This document shows positions 36,448 through 45,888 of a DNA stretch of 64,000 nt, piece after piece (positions within the stretch are counted from its first letter, which is position 1; the number at the start of each line of letters is the position of its first letter). The notes beneath the pieces were generated by a model. That model had not been told where the DNA came from and did not search any database. It saw nothing but the letters and a program-made list of their open reading frames with translations. The stretch comes from Acidobacteriota bacterium (lineage in GTDB: Bacteria > Acidobacteriota > UBA890 > WLXD01). The stretch spans positions 248,001-312,000 of the forward strand of contig WLXD01000006.1 of NCBI GenBank assembly GCA_012103255.1. The letters are read 5' to 3'. The position numbers and the translations under genes were made by a program.

Positions 36448-37674
36448 ATGAGCGACGAGCAAGACCGGGACCCGATTCTCGGCGACGATGCACCGCGTCT
36501 GACACTTGGACCGAGCGAATCGACTTCGCTTCCGGTGGACGACCTTCTCGGCCCGTCAATGGCCGACTTGAGCAACACGGCGAACATCAAGGTCGTCGGT
36601 GTGGGCGGTGGCGGCGGCAATGCCATCACGCGGATGATGATGGCCGGCCTCAAGGGCGTGGAGTTCATTGCGGCCAACACGGACGTCCAGGCGCTGGAAT
36701 CGAACACTGCGCCTACGAAGCTACAGCTCGGCGCGAACCTGACGCGCGGGCTTGGCGCTGGTGCGAACCCGGAGATCGGCCGCCAGGCCGCTCTGGAGGA
36801 CACCGATCGAATCGTCGAGGTCCTCGAAGGTGCCGACATGGTCTTCGTAACCGGCGGCCTCGGTGGTGGCACCGCCACGGGCTCGGCGCCCGTTATCGCT
36901 CGTCTTGCCAATGAACTCGGCGCCTTGACCGTCGCAGTCATGACCAAGCCGTTCACTTTCGAAGGTCGCCGCCGGATGATGCAGGCCGACCTTGGTCTGA
37001 AGGAACTCCAGGAATCGGTCGACACGCTGATCGCGGTCCCCAATGACCGTCTCCTATCGACAGTTCCGGCTGAAACACCGCTGATCGACGCGTTCAAGCA
37101 CGCAGACCAGGTGCTCCATCAAGGCGTTCAGGGTATCGCCGACCTGATCTTGGTGCCTGGCCTGATCAACCTCGACTTCGCCGATGTTCGCACCGTCATG
37201 TCGGGCATGGGCATGGCGATCATGGGCACTGCCCTTCGCGAGGGCGAAGAGCGCTCGGCGGAGGCTGCTCACGCTGCCATCCATTCGCCGCTGCTCGAGG
37301 ACACTACGATCGACGGCGCGCGCGGCGTACTGATCAACATCTCCGGTGGCCCGGGCATGACACTTCACGAGGTGAACGAAGCCGCGTCGATCGTTCAGGA
37401 TGCGGCCGACGAGGACGCGAACATCCTGTTCGGTGCAGTGATCGACGAAGCCCTCGAGGGACGCGTGAAGATCACAGTGATTGCGACGGGATTCGAGCCC
37501 TATCCGACGATGCGGGACTCGGTGCTCTCACAGAGGGGCAGCGTCTCCCCTGGTGTTGCAGCCGAGATCCCCGCACCGGTCTCGGAACCGACTGGGGAGG
37601 CGACCTTCGCGAACGTCGACCTCGAAGAGGACGACCTCGAAGTTCCTGCTTTTCTGCGACAGCAGCGCGACTAG
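36448..37674 (+). CDS. ftsZ: Cell division protein FtsZ
   Basis: Tubulin-like GTPase forming the division ring. The GTPase core starts near residue 47 ([17 protein letters not shown]) with the tubulin signature [14 protein letters not shown] and the T7 loop region [15 protein letters not shown]. The C-terminal conserved peptide VPAFLRQQ at the very end would bind FtsA. The roughly 46-residue acidic N-terminal lead before the core is longer than in most FtsZ proteins. Length is 408 residues. The ATG has GGAG with eight bases between. It is the last dcw gene. Confidence 0.97.
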   Translation: MSDEQDRDPILGDDAPRLTLGPSESTSLPVDDLLGPSMADLSNTANIKVVGVGGGGGNAITRMMMAGLKGVEFIAANTDVQALESNTAPTKLQLGANLTRGLGAGANPEIGRQAALEDTDRIVEVLEGADMVFVTGGLGGGTATGSAPVIARLANELGALTVAVMTKPFTFEGRRRMMQADLGLKELQESVDTLIAVPNDRLLSTVPAETPLIDAFKHADQVLHQGVQGIADLILVPGLINLDFADVRTVMSGMGMAIMGTALREGEERSAEAAHAAIHSPLLEDTTIDGARGVLINISGGPGMTLHEVNEAASIVQDAADEDANILFGAVIDEALEGRVKITVIATGFEPYPTMRDSVLSQRGSVSPGVAAEIPAPVSEPTGEATFANVDLEEDDLEVPAFLRQQRD

Positions 37675-37702
37675 AAACGCGGTCCTCGGGCTAGAATCTT
37701 CG

Positions 37703-37745
37703 GGGTAGCCACCCACGGAGCGCCGCCCACAGGCGCTCGCTACCC
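37703..37745 (+). terminator. Composite hairpin after ftsZ, possible terminator lacking a T-run
   Basis: GGGTAGC (37703-37709) pairs with GCTACCC (37739-37745). Stacked directly inside, GAGCGCC (37718-37724) pairs with GGCGCTC (37732-37738), with an eight-base bulge on the 5' side only. The structure is stable but no T-tract follows, so it may stabilise or process the ftsZ message rather than terminate it. Confidence 0.4.
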
Positions 37746-37762
37746 GTAACCCCGGAGCCCGG

Positions 37763-39493
37763 TTGGACCACCTGCTGCAGGAACGAGCCCGCGCGCGCCT
37801 CGAGCGTGAGACGGCCCACGTGCGCCCTGCTGCCGATGCCCGGCTGAGGATTGCTCTCGCCTACCCGAACACCTATTCGGTGGGGATGAGCAATCTCGGG
37901 ATGCACACCCTCTACAGACTGTTGAACGCCCTGCCGGGCGTGCGCTGCGAACGCGTATTCCTTCCCGATCCCGTCGATCTCGAACGCCACAAGCAGACCG
38001 GCACATCCCTGTTTGCGCTCGAGAGTCTCGACCCGGTCTCCAGCTTCGACCTGCTGGCGTTCTCCGCGTCGTTCGAAAACGACTACCGCAATCTCGTCGA
38101 GATGCTCGACCTCGCAGGGATCGCGAGACGGGCTGAACAGCGCACACACCACGATCCGCTCGTCCTCATGGGCGGCGCCGCCGTCTCGATCAACCCGGAA
38201 CCGGTAGCACCGTTCCTCGATATCGGATGTGTTGGCGAGGGCGAAGAACTCGTCGCCCCACTGGTTGATGCCTGCTTCGCCGCGACCAGTCGTGAAGATC
38301 TTCTAGATCGCCTCGCGCAGGCACCGGGCTTCTACGTTCCTGCGCGATACGACCCTGTTTATGAGCTCGGCACGGACGGTGTGATCCCTCGCTTTTCGGG
38401 CCTTGCCGTGGCGCAGAACGCACCCGACGTGGTGACGAAGGTCAGGGCCAGCCTTGATCGGCCAAGTCGCGTGGCTGCGACCGCGATCCACACGCCGGAC
38501 ACCGAATTCGGTGACCGAGTGACGGTCGAAGTCGCCCGCGGTTGCACCAAGGGGTGTCGCTATTGCTGGGTGGGATACTCGATTCTCCCATTCCGAGTCC
38601 ACACCGCCGAGGATGTCCTCGCCGCCGTGCGCCCGTGGCGCGACCGTGTTGATCGCGTCGGCCTGGTTGCCACGGCGTTGCTCGACCATCCCGGCATCGA
38701 AGACATCGCGACTCAGCTGCGCGCCGATGGGTTCAAGGTGTTCAGCCCGAGCCTCATCATTTCGACGCTCCGCGAGTCGCTGCTAGAGGCTGTAATCGAC
38801 TCCGGCCAGGAAACCGTGACGATTGCGCCCGAGGCGGGCAGCGACCGGATGCGTCAGGTCGTGATGAAGAAGATCACGAACGAAGAGATCCTCGACAAGG
38901 TCCGGATGATCTTCCGCGCCGGTGCGGTTAACGTGAAGAACTACATCATCATCGGACTCCCGGGCGAGACCCAGGAAGACCTGGAGGCCATCGTCGATCT
39001 CGGTCGCGCCATGCGCGAGATCATGATCGAGGAGGGGCGGGAGCGAGGCCGTATCGGAACCGTGACGATGTCGGTGAACTGCCTGATCCCCAAGCCTGGC
39101 ACACCGTTCCAGTGGGCAGAACAGCTGACGCCCAGGGAGTACCGCCGACGGCTGCGATGGCTCAAGCGCCAGGCCGCCGACATTCCCAACCTAGTGATCG
39201 ACGGTATGCCACCACGAACCGCTGAGGTGCAAGCGGTTCTCTCGCGTGGCGATCGGCGCGTTGCCGATCTGCTCGAGCGCTGGGTCGACGCGGGCGACTG
39301 GAGCGCCGCACTGCGCGACTGGGTCAACAGCGGCGGGGTTCCGCTTGCTGAGTTCCTGCGCGAGCGCGATCCGATGGAGCCGTCTCCGTGGGGCCATCTC
39401 CGAGTCGGGCCAGGGCAGCCAGCGCTGACGAATCAGTGGGAGCGTGCTTCGGTGATCGCCGCCGACCAACCCAACGCCCAGGCCAGTGTCTGA
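37763..39493 (+). CDS. Radical SAM protein with B12-binding-like domain (TIGR03960-type)
   Basis: The N-terminal part (about residues 28-190) resembles a cobalamin-binding domain found in many B12-type radical SAM proteins (ALAYPNTYSVGMSNLGMHTLYRLLN, GEGEEL). The radical SAM domain follows with the cluster ligands Cys261, Cys265 and Cys268 in ARGCTKGCRYCWVGY, and YIIIGLPGETQEDLEAIV. The family is often called a TIGR03960-type radical SAM protein; its substrate is not known to me. The TTG at 37763 has CGGAG five bases upstream. Length is 576 residues, without the long C-terminal DUF2344-type partner domain often encoded with it. The stop overlaps pgeF. Confidence 0.82.
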   Translation: MDHLLQERARARLERETAHVRPAADARLRIALAYPNTYSVGMSNLGMHTLYRLLNALPGVRCERVFLPDPVDLERHKQTGTSLFALESLDPVSSFDLLAFSASFENDYRNLVEMLDLAGIARRAEQRTHHDPLVLMGGAAVSINPEPVAPFLDIGCVGEGEELVAPLVDACFAATSREDLLDRLAQAPGFYVPARYDPVYELGTDGVIPRFSGLAVAQNAPDVVTKVRASLDRPSRVAATAIHTPDTEFGDRVTVEVARGCTKGCRYCWVGYSILPFRVHTAEDVLAAVRPWRDRVDRVGLVATALLDHPGIEDIATQLRADGFKVFSPSLIISTLRESLLEAVIDSGQETVTIAPEAGSDRMRQVVMKKITNEEILDKVRMIFRAGAVNVKNYIIIGLPGETQEDLEAIVDLGRAMREIMIEEGRERGRIGTVTMSVNCLIPKPGTPFQWAEQLTPREYRRRLRWLKRQAADIPNLVIDGMPPRTAEVQAVLSRGDRRVADLLERWVDAGDWSAALRDWVNSGGVPLAEFLRERDPMEPSPWGHLRVGPGQPALTNQWERASVIAADQPNAQASV

Positions 39494-40187
39494 CGGGCTG
39501 ATCAGGTGGCCGGATCTCGGCACCCCACACGGGTTCGAGACGCGACATGGCAACCTCGAGAATACGTTCACGCAGCCGATTCGCCGTGTTCGTCAGGTCC
39601 ACGGCAATATCGTGCATTTCCTGGATGCTGCGGCAGATACTTCGCCGCACACCGCCGCGTCGATCGAAGAGCGTCCGCCTGGCGATGCTCTCGTTACCAG
39701 CGCCTCTAGCCTACCCCTCGGAGTCGCCACGGCCGACTGCGTCCCGGTGCTGCTCCACGACCCGGTGACTCGATGCATCGGCGCCGTGCATGCGGGTTGG
39801 CGCGGAATCGCGGCGCGGATCGTGCCCGCTGCGCTCGAGGTGATGGCGACGCATTGTGGTTCTCGTGCCGTCGACTGCCGCGCAGCCATCGGACCCTGCG
39901 TCGGTAGAGGCGTGTACCGGGTGGGACCGGACGTACTTGAAGGTTTCGCGAGTGCCGGGTTGCCGCCATCCGTCTTTGACGCACATGCGGTCGACGACAC
40001 GGGCCGCGAAACCGCCCTATGCGACCTGGCAGCAGCCGCTCGATGGCAGCTTCAGACGGCAGGACTCGTGCCAGACGCCGTCTGGGTCGCCGATCGGTGC
40101 ACCGCAACGGAGGAGTCGCGGTTTCATTCGTACCGCCGCGACGGATCAGCAGCGGGTCGGATGACCGCGGCGATCATGCTCGACTAG
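39486..40187 (+). CDS. pgeF: YfiH/PgeF-family peptidoglycan editing factor (polyphenol oxidase-like)
   Basis: Member of the YlmD/YfiH (DUF152) family: copper or zinc binding, reported as a purine nucleoside phosphorylase or laccase-like enzyme and, in E. coli, as a factor removing misincorporated residues from peptidoglycan precursors. Metal-site motifs are visible: RQVHGN, ATADCVPVLLHD, VHAGWRGIAARI, GPCVGRGVYRVG and FHSYRRDG near the C-terminus. Length is 233 residues. The GTG at 39486 overlaps the upstream radical SAM stop by eight bases. Relatives lie after ftsZ in Gram-positives too. Confidence 0.88.
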   Translation: MSDGLIRWPDLGTPHGFETRHGNLENTFTQPIRRVRQVHGNIVHFLDAAADTSPHTAASIEERPPGDALVTSASSLPLGVATADCVPVLLHDPVTRCIGAVHAGWRGIAARIVPAALEVMATHCGSRAVDCRAAIGPCVGRGVYRVGPDVLEGFASAGLPPSVFDAHAVDDTGRETALCDLAAAARWQLQTAGLVPDAVWVADRCTATEESRFHSYRRDGSAAGRMTAAIMLD

Positions 40188-40204
40188 CTGCCTGACAGAC
40201 AGCT

Positions 40205-40957
40205 CTACGCGTTCGCGTCGACGCTCACTGTCGAGGGCAACGACAGCGAGTCGCGTACGAAGATGATGCGCTTGCAGGCATCGCATTGCTGCGGTTCCAC
40301 CAGGTTGAGAACCTGCACCCAGATCTGGGGCCGCAGGCGCACATTGCAGGCCGAGCAACGGCCATCGATTCCCTCGGCGACAGCGATGCCACCTCGAACT
40401 GTTGCCACGCGATCGTAGAGCGTGATCAGCTTGGGCTCTGTCTCTGCGCGCAACTCGTTGCCCGCGTTCGTTTCCGCGGCCAGCGCGTCGCCAAGCTCTT
40501 TCTCCCGTTGATCAATCGCGGCAATTTCGGTCGCGGTCTCGGCCTTGGCTGCGCCGAGTACATCTTGCGCTGCCTTGATGCCGTCGCTGAGACCGTCGGC
40601 CGCTTCCATCAGCTCGAGGATCTGCTCCTCGATCTTGCTTATCTTGCCCTGCACGGTCTTGATCTCGTCCTGAATCGCCCACAGTTGCTGGTTCGTACGG
40701 ACCTGCATCTCCTGTTCGCGATACTTATCGACCTGCGCCTCGGCGGCCTGCAGTTCGCCCTCGAGTCGACGATGTTCGGCCTGAGCCGCGTCCCGAGACG
40801 CTTCCGCATCGGCGACGCCGGCTTCGGCAGCACTTACACGCGCCTGGCACTCCTCACGCTCCGCAGGGAGCCCACCAAGCTGGGCTTGCAGGTCGCGCGC
40901 CTGCAACTCCGTTGCCTGCAACCGGACCAGTCGTTCGAGTTCGTCGCGGAAGCCCAT
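40205..40957 (-). CDS. Coiled-coil protein with C-terminal C4 zinc ribbon
   Basis: Residues about 5-190 form a long charged coiled coil (for example LEGELQAAEAQVDKYREQE, KTVQGKISKIEEQILEL). The C-terminus has a zinc ribbon with paired cysteines in RCSACNVRL and QQCDACKRI, as in the C4-type zinc-ribbon (zf-RING_7, CT398-like) family. Chlamydial CT398 is reported to bind sigma-54 and secretion components; the role here is unknown. The start at 40957 (MGFRDELERLV) matches family N-termini; upstream codons look non-coding. Length is 250 residues. Convergent with pgeF. Confidence 0.72.
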   Translation of the reverse strand: MGFRDELERLVRLQATELQARDLQAQLGGLPAEREECQARVSAAEAGVADAEASRDAAQAEHRRLEGELQAAEAQVDKYREQEMQVRTNQQLWAIQDEIKTVQGKISKIEEQILELMEAADGLSDGIKAAQDVLGAAKAETATEIAAIDQREKELGDALAAETNAGNELRAETEPKLITLYDRVATVRGGIAVAEGIDGRCSACNVRLRPQIWVQVLNLVEPQQCDACKRIIFVRDSLSLPSTVSVDANA

Positions 40958-41076
40958 GGTGTCGGTGCTCAGCGTTGGCGATGGGGCCGTACTCGGCCGG
41001 CCAGGAACGGCCGCGCATTGCGCGACTAGAGCGCATGGTAACAGCGCCTGCGAGGCGCCGCGAATCACCCGCTAGA

Positions 41077-43404
41077 TCAGAATGGGAAGAACACCGGCAC
41101 GAGGAAAACCAGCATCACAAGAATCAGGATCGTGAGCGGAGTCCCGACCCTGAGGTAGTCGCGCGACGTGTACCCCCCGGCGCCCATGACGAGCAGGTTT
41201 GCCTTGTGGCTAAACGGCGTCATGAAGGCCGCAGACGCGGCAAGACTGACTCCCATCATCAACGGATAGGGGCTCAGTTGCAGTTGATCGGCCATCTCGA
41301 AGACGACCGGCGCCAGCAGGACCACGGCCGGTGCGCCATCGAGCCCCTGGCTCAGAACGCTGGCCAACAAGACCAGCGAGGCGAGCACGGCGTAGGGCCC
41401 GGCAGCTCCCGCCGTGGAGGCAACCGTATCCGCGATGAACTCTGCCGCGCCTGAACGTTCCATGGCGAAACCCACGGGCAAAACCGCCGCGACCAGGAAG
41501 ATCGCGCGCCATTCGATCACGCGATAGGCCTCCTGCATCGACAAGGCTCCCGCAAGCAGCACTAGCGACGCGGCCGTGAACGCCGCCACGTGGATTGGTT
41601 GCCACCCGGTCGCCACCAAGCCGACCATCAATGCCAGAGCGCCAATGGCGTACGGCGCTTTGTGGAGTCGGCGAGCGGCCTGGTCGCCGTGCGAGAGCAC
41701 CACAAAATCTGCGTCTGCAGCGAGCCGCCGAATACGATCGCGCGGCCCGCGGAGCAACAGCGCATCACCAAAGCGAAGCGCCGCACGCGCGAGATCCGCA
41801 TGCACGGGCTGGCCGCCTCGCCAAAGCGCGAGGGCCAGCAAACCGTAGCGCTCCTGGAACTCAAGGTCCGCGAGAGTTCGTCCCTCAGCGGCCGAGCGCG
41901 GTGCGACTGCGACCTCGACCATCGAGAGTTCCTCGGTTTCCAGCAGTTCCTGATCAGCCGCCCCGCCAAAGTGAACTTCACCGGCGCTCCCTAGGCTCTC
42001 AAGCACCCGAGGATCGCAGGCCAACAACAGCTGGTCACCGCCCTGAATTCGGTCATCCGGTTGGATGGCGAGTCGAGTCTCGCCTCCACGAACGATCCCC
42101 GCGATAGTGAGGCCGGCGGTCGCCGCGAGGCGGCTCTCCTTCACGGTAGTCCCGTCCAGATCACTGCCCGGAGACACCTCGATAACCGAGACCCGTTCAG
42201 CGAGAGCCGCAACGGCGGACTCCCCACGCTCCAGAACTTCGAGGTCAGGCTGCGCCGCAAATCGATCGAGGTCGGCGGTCAAGCCAACGGCGAGCACTTC
42301 GTCGTCGACGCGCAGCGTCTGCTCGGCCAGATGCTCCGCATACAACTGATCCCGATGCCGGATTGCGAGCACCACCGCTCCGTAGCGATTGCGAAAACCG
42401 AGCTCGCGCAGGGTACTGCCGGCCAGGCCGCCGCCCGATCCGACCCTGGCCCGTATGCCGTCGACTCCGGCCGGCAGGCTCGGGAGCGCGTCCACACCCA
42501 CACGATGCACGTCCAGCCGTTGCATTTGCAGCATCTCTTGCACTTGGCCCGGATCGCCGTCAACCACGAGAACGTCACCACCTTCCAGCACCGTGCTGCC
42601 CTGCGCGGCGAATGTGCGATCTCCACGCCGAACTGTAAGCACCTTGAGACCTAGCGCGTTCCCAAATCTCGACTCGGCCAACGAGCGGCCAATGAGCTTT
42701 GCGCCCTCCGGCACCTCGAGGGTGAACAGGCGCTCGCTGAGCTGATAGATCTCCGCGAGATCCTTGCCTTTCGAGGCGGGTCCACGCGCCTTACCTTCCG
42801 GAAGAAGGCGCTTCCCGATCAGCAGCATGAACACGGTGCCAACCACCATGATCGCGACGCCCACAGGTGTGAAGTCAAACAGTGTGAAGGGTTCCAGGCC
42901 GCGATCGGTGAGCATCTGGGCAGCAAGAATGTTGGGGGGCGTTCCCACGAGCGTTGTCGTTCCGCCGAGGATTGCTCCGAACGCCAACGGCATGAACAGT
43001 CGCGAAGGCGCGAGGCCTGCGCGAGGGGCGAGCGCGGTGACTGCCGGCATGAGCACCGCAGTGGCAGCAATGTTGTTCATGAATGCCGACATCACGCCGG
43101 CTACGATCATCAGCGTAGCCAACAGGAGCGATTCACTATTGCCCACGAGCTTGTGAATGCTCCCGCCAATGATGTCCGCAACTCCAGTCTCAAGGAGTGC
43201 GGCGCCGACGATGAACACCGACAACATCGTCATGACCGCCGGCGACGAGAAGCCCTGAAAGGCCTCGTCCGGGGTCACGAACCCGGCGAAGATCAACACC
43301 ACGAGTCCGAGGAACGCGGTCAGGTCGACGGGGAGCTTCTCGGTGAGAAACAGGTAGACCATCACGATCAGCAGCACGAACAGGCTGGCGATCTCGATCG
43401 TCAC
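41077..43404 (-). CDS. SLC13/DASS-type permease with four central RCK_C (TrkA-C-like) repeats
   Basis: Inner-membrane transporter of the SLC13-like ion transporter superfamily, likely moving an anion such as sulfate or a dicarboxylate with Na+; the substrate is not decidable from sequence. The first membrane half (about residues 1-200) includes MNNIAATAVLMPAV and LVGTPPNILAA. The second half (about 585-775) includes VLSQGLDGAPAVVLLAP. Between them lie four repeats, each ending in a GGDxLLV-type strand (about 226-290, 316-385, 405-470, 493-565), that look like RCK_C domains. The start is a GTG at 43404. Length is 775 residues. A GCGCCT/AGGCGC hairpin lies about 20 bases after the stop. Confidence 0.8.
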   Translation of the reverse strand: MTIEIASLFVLLIVMVYLFLTEKLPVDLTAFLGLVVLIFAGFVTPDEAFQGFSSPAVMTMLSVFIVGAALLETGVADIIGGSIHKLVGNSESLLLATLMIVAGVMSAFMNNIAATAVLMPAVTALAPRAGLAPSRLFMPLAFGAILGGTTTLVGTPPNILAAQMLTDRGLEPFTLFDFTPVGVAIMVVGTVFMLLIGKRLLPEGKARGPASKGKDLAEIYQLSERLFTLEVPEGAKLIGRSLAESRFGNALGLKVLTVRRGDRTFAAQGSTVLEGGDVLVVDGDPGQVQEMLQMQRLDVHRVGVDALPSLPAGVDGIRARVGSGGGLAGSTLRELGFRNRYGAVVLAIRHRDQLYAEHLAEQTLRVDDEVLAVGLTADLDRFAAQPDLEVLERGESAVAALAERVSVIEVSPGSDLDGTTVKESRLAATAGLTIAGIVRGGETRLAIQPDDRIQGGDQLLLACDPRVLESLGSAGEVHFGGAADQELLETEELSMVEVAVAPRSAAEGRTLADLEFQERYGLLALALWRGGQPVHADLARAALRFGDALLLRGPRDRIRRLAADADFVVLSHGDQAARRLHKAPYAIGALALMVGLVATGWQPIHVAAFTAASLVLLAGALSMQEAYRVIEWRAIFLVAAVLPVGFAMERSGAAEFIADTVASTAGAAGPYAVLASLVLLASVLSQGLDGAPAVVLLAPVVFEMADQLQLSPYPLMMGVSLAASAAFMTPFSHKANLLVMGAGGYTSRDYLRVGTPLTILILVMLVFLVPVFFPF

Positions 43405-43517
43405 TGGAGAAGCGGCACCGTGGAGTCAGGCGGGACGAAGACCCGCGTCGGCGGGCAACCGTCCCCAACCCTACACGTCCCGGCCGAGTGGAGGGAACCG
43501 TCGAGGTCGCGTCGGGA

Positions 43518-45652
43518 CTACTCGGGGCTGACGAAGAGCTTCGTCTGTTCCTCGCGCCGCTCTCCGCCCACCTGATCGATTATCTGAGTCCACAGGGACG
43601 CGTCGCCCGCGCGCACGTGCCCAGGAATCGACACACGAACCAAGAGTCGCGTGATGTCGAGATCTGCGTTCCTCGATGATCCGATGATCTCAAAATCACG
43701 AAGTCGATAGACCTGACCGTCCTGCCCTTCGTCCAGGTCCATCACGAGTCCGGCTCGTGGCTCACCGGTCGCGGCGTCGAGCGGCAAGTTGTATGCAACC
43801 ACAAGCACCGTCAGGGCCTCGCCAGGTCGTACAGCAGGGGCAGCGATGGGGGCGAAACGGCGATCATCGAACTCAAGCGGATCGAAACGCTCCTCCGGGT
43901 CGGGGAGCCTCGGAACCGTCACGCTATCGACAACCAGCGGTCGCACCATAACCATGCCCTCATCGGGCACGATCTCTCGCGCGAAGTACCCACGCGTTGC
44001 AGCGCTGAGCTCGCCCACTTCGGCCTCGCGGATGAGCAGACGGAGCCGGCCTTCACCTGGTGGCACATCGACGAAATCCGAGTATCGGAACGACTGCTCA
44101 CCGAGTCGACCAGCCGCTCGCATGGCACCCACATCGATGCGGACCTTGCGGCGGAACTGGTCCAGGATCGTGTTGTCTTCGCCGAGTGCAAAGCCCGCGA
44201 GTTCGAGTTGCACGTCGTCGTTGCCGCGCATCGCCGCGAGACGATCGAGTTCAAAACCGTCGATCTCGAGCACCAGCGCCGCTCGTGCCCGGCCGCCTCC
44301 CGTGGCAGGAAACGCAGTGACTTGACTCTGGAACGCGATCGCAGATCGGTCGGTTTCATCGGCCATCACTTCCGCGAGCTGCAACTGACGCTGCATCTCG
44401 TTCATCGCGACGAAGGTCGGTGGCGGCGTTAGCCGTTCCGGGGCTGACGTGACCTGGATTCCCCGGCGCTGCACCTGCACCTCGATGTCGACGGTGTCCG
44501 GATCGTCCGCTTCCTTGCGGTAGGCGATCAGGTAGTAGCTCGACGTGCTCTCGTCGATGTCCGTCAGGGCGGTCGACAGATCGTTCATGTTCCAGTACGC
44601 CTCCCCGCCGGTGCCGTCCGTGAGGTAGGTCAACGCCTGCCTGCCCGCGCGGCCGGCTGTGGGCGTGAAGTTGCCCGGCTCGAATCCGGCACCGATTCCC
44701 GTCGGGTCGATAGCATGGATCACGGCGTCAGCGTTGCGGAACATATCAACCGCTTCGAGCATGCTCTCGCGCACTTCAGCGGCTCCCCACATCATCTCGG
44801 GATCGCTCGACGCGACTCCCGCCGGGTTCGCAGCTCTGGCGTCCGCCTGTGCGCCCTGCTCCTGAAGACTCGCGCCGGCCAGCGCTCGGTCGTCGAAGCC
44901 ACGGGAGAACATGATGACGTGCTTGCGGCCCTCGATCGCCTGCAGCATTTCGCCAAACTGCCGTAACTGATCAGTGAAATTCGACACGCTCGCGACGTAT
45001 TCGCGGAAGTCGATCGCGGGCAGCGCTTCCAGACCTCCGCTGTCCCCCACCGGGTTCGACGCCGCGAGATCTGCCATCGCCTCCATCAGATTCTCGTCCG
45101 CGCTCGTAGCGACCAGGTCGTTCGCATTGACCAGACCCAGGCCGCCAACCGCCTCGTCGATCTGGGCACGATTTCCAGTGAAGGGCGTCAGCAGTTCGAT
45201 GCCATAGCGACTACCGGTAGCGACGGCCACGAGATCGCTTGCTCGGAGATTCTTCTCCACGAATTCGAGCGCAGCCCGCCGCGCCTCGATGATGCCGCGT
45301 CGCGACGTGAAGCTGAAATCAAAGAACATGAGGATGTGCCGGCGCGCTGACACGGGCCGAGTCTCGAGAGTCGGCCCCGGGCCCGCGATCGCGGCGACGC
45401 CAACGCGGTCCTCGGCTCGAAGATCAACCTCGTACACCACCTGTGCCGGTCGTGGCTTGCCGTCAACAACAATGACGAAATCGCCGGCGGTGAGTCCGCG
45501 CACGAACCCTCCACCCGGGCCGCTGACTCCGACCTGGAGTTGAACCAGCTCCACTCGAGCTTGGAACTGCGGTCGTTGCTGAGCAACGCTCGAACCGCTG
45601 GCAACGAGAGAAACGGCGCACTGGCGCGCAGAGTGACTCTTTGAAAATTCAT
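43518..45652 (-). CDS. Secreted VWFA-domain protein (acidobacterial type), frameshifted in the signal peptide
   Basis: The long frame from about 45620 to 43518 encodes a protein starting VAQQRPQFQARVELVQLQVGV. It has a VWFA domain whose MIDAS-like motif is FFDFSFT, then KHVIMFSRGFDD, and the C-terminal beta-rich part typical of VWFA-related acidobacterial proteins. In this frame no usable start precedes the export signal. One frame over, an ATG at 45652 reads MNFQRVTLRASAPFLS, and joining it to LVASGSSVAQQ yields a perfect signal peptide. A single missing base near 45605-45625 explains this. The function is unknown; such domains bind extracellular partners. An M14 peptidase gene diverges from it. 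Confidence 0.65.
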
Positions 45653-45888
45653 CGGTACCACAGGATTTCCGGGACGCGGCCGGCCAACACCGGCGTGCGC
45701 ACAAGGGACCTCGCCCACGGCCCCATTTCGATCCCATCATTGTAACTGGGCCGCGCCACAAAAACCCGTCCGAATCCGCCTTGGGCACGCGTCCTCGAGC
45801 GCCGTGCTTCCTTTTAGGGCCGCCGCACAGGAGAATCGCGGCCAGACTTCGATCCGCTACTCGCGCCGCACGCCATAGGACCTTACCG
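45653..45888. other. Divergent intergenic region between VWFA and M14 genes
   Basis: This 236-base region must contain the promoters of two divergent secreted-protein genes, but I see no convincing -35/-10 pair or repeat. The frames of both neighbours happen to stay open in parts of it and are not counted as coding. Confidence 0.4.

Noticed and set aside
40186-40204. AGCTG/CAGCT hairpin between convergent pgeF and zinc-ribbon genes as a bidirectional terminator
   Set aside because: Five-base stem without T-runs on either strand; too weak.
41044-41058. GCGCCT/AGGCGC hairpin downstream of the SLC13-like gene as a terminator
   Set aside because: Six-base stem with no T-run; noted with the gene but not called.
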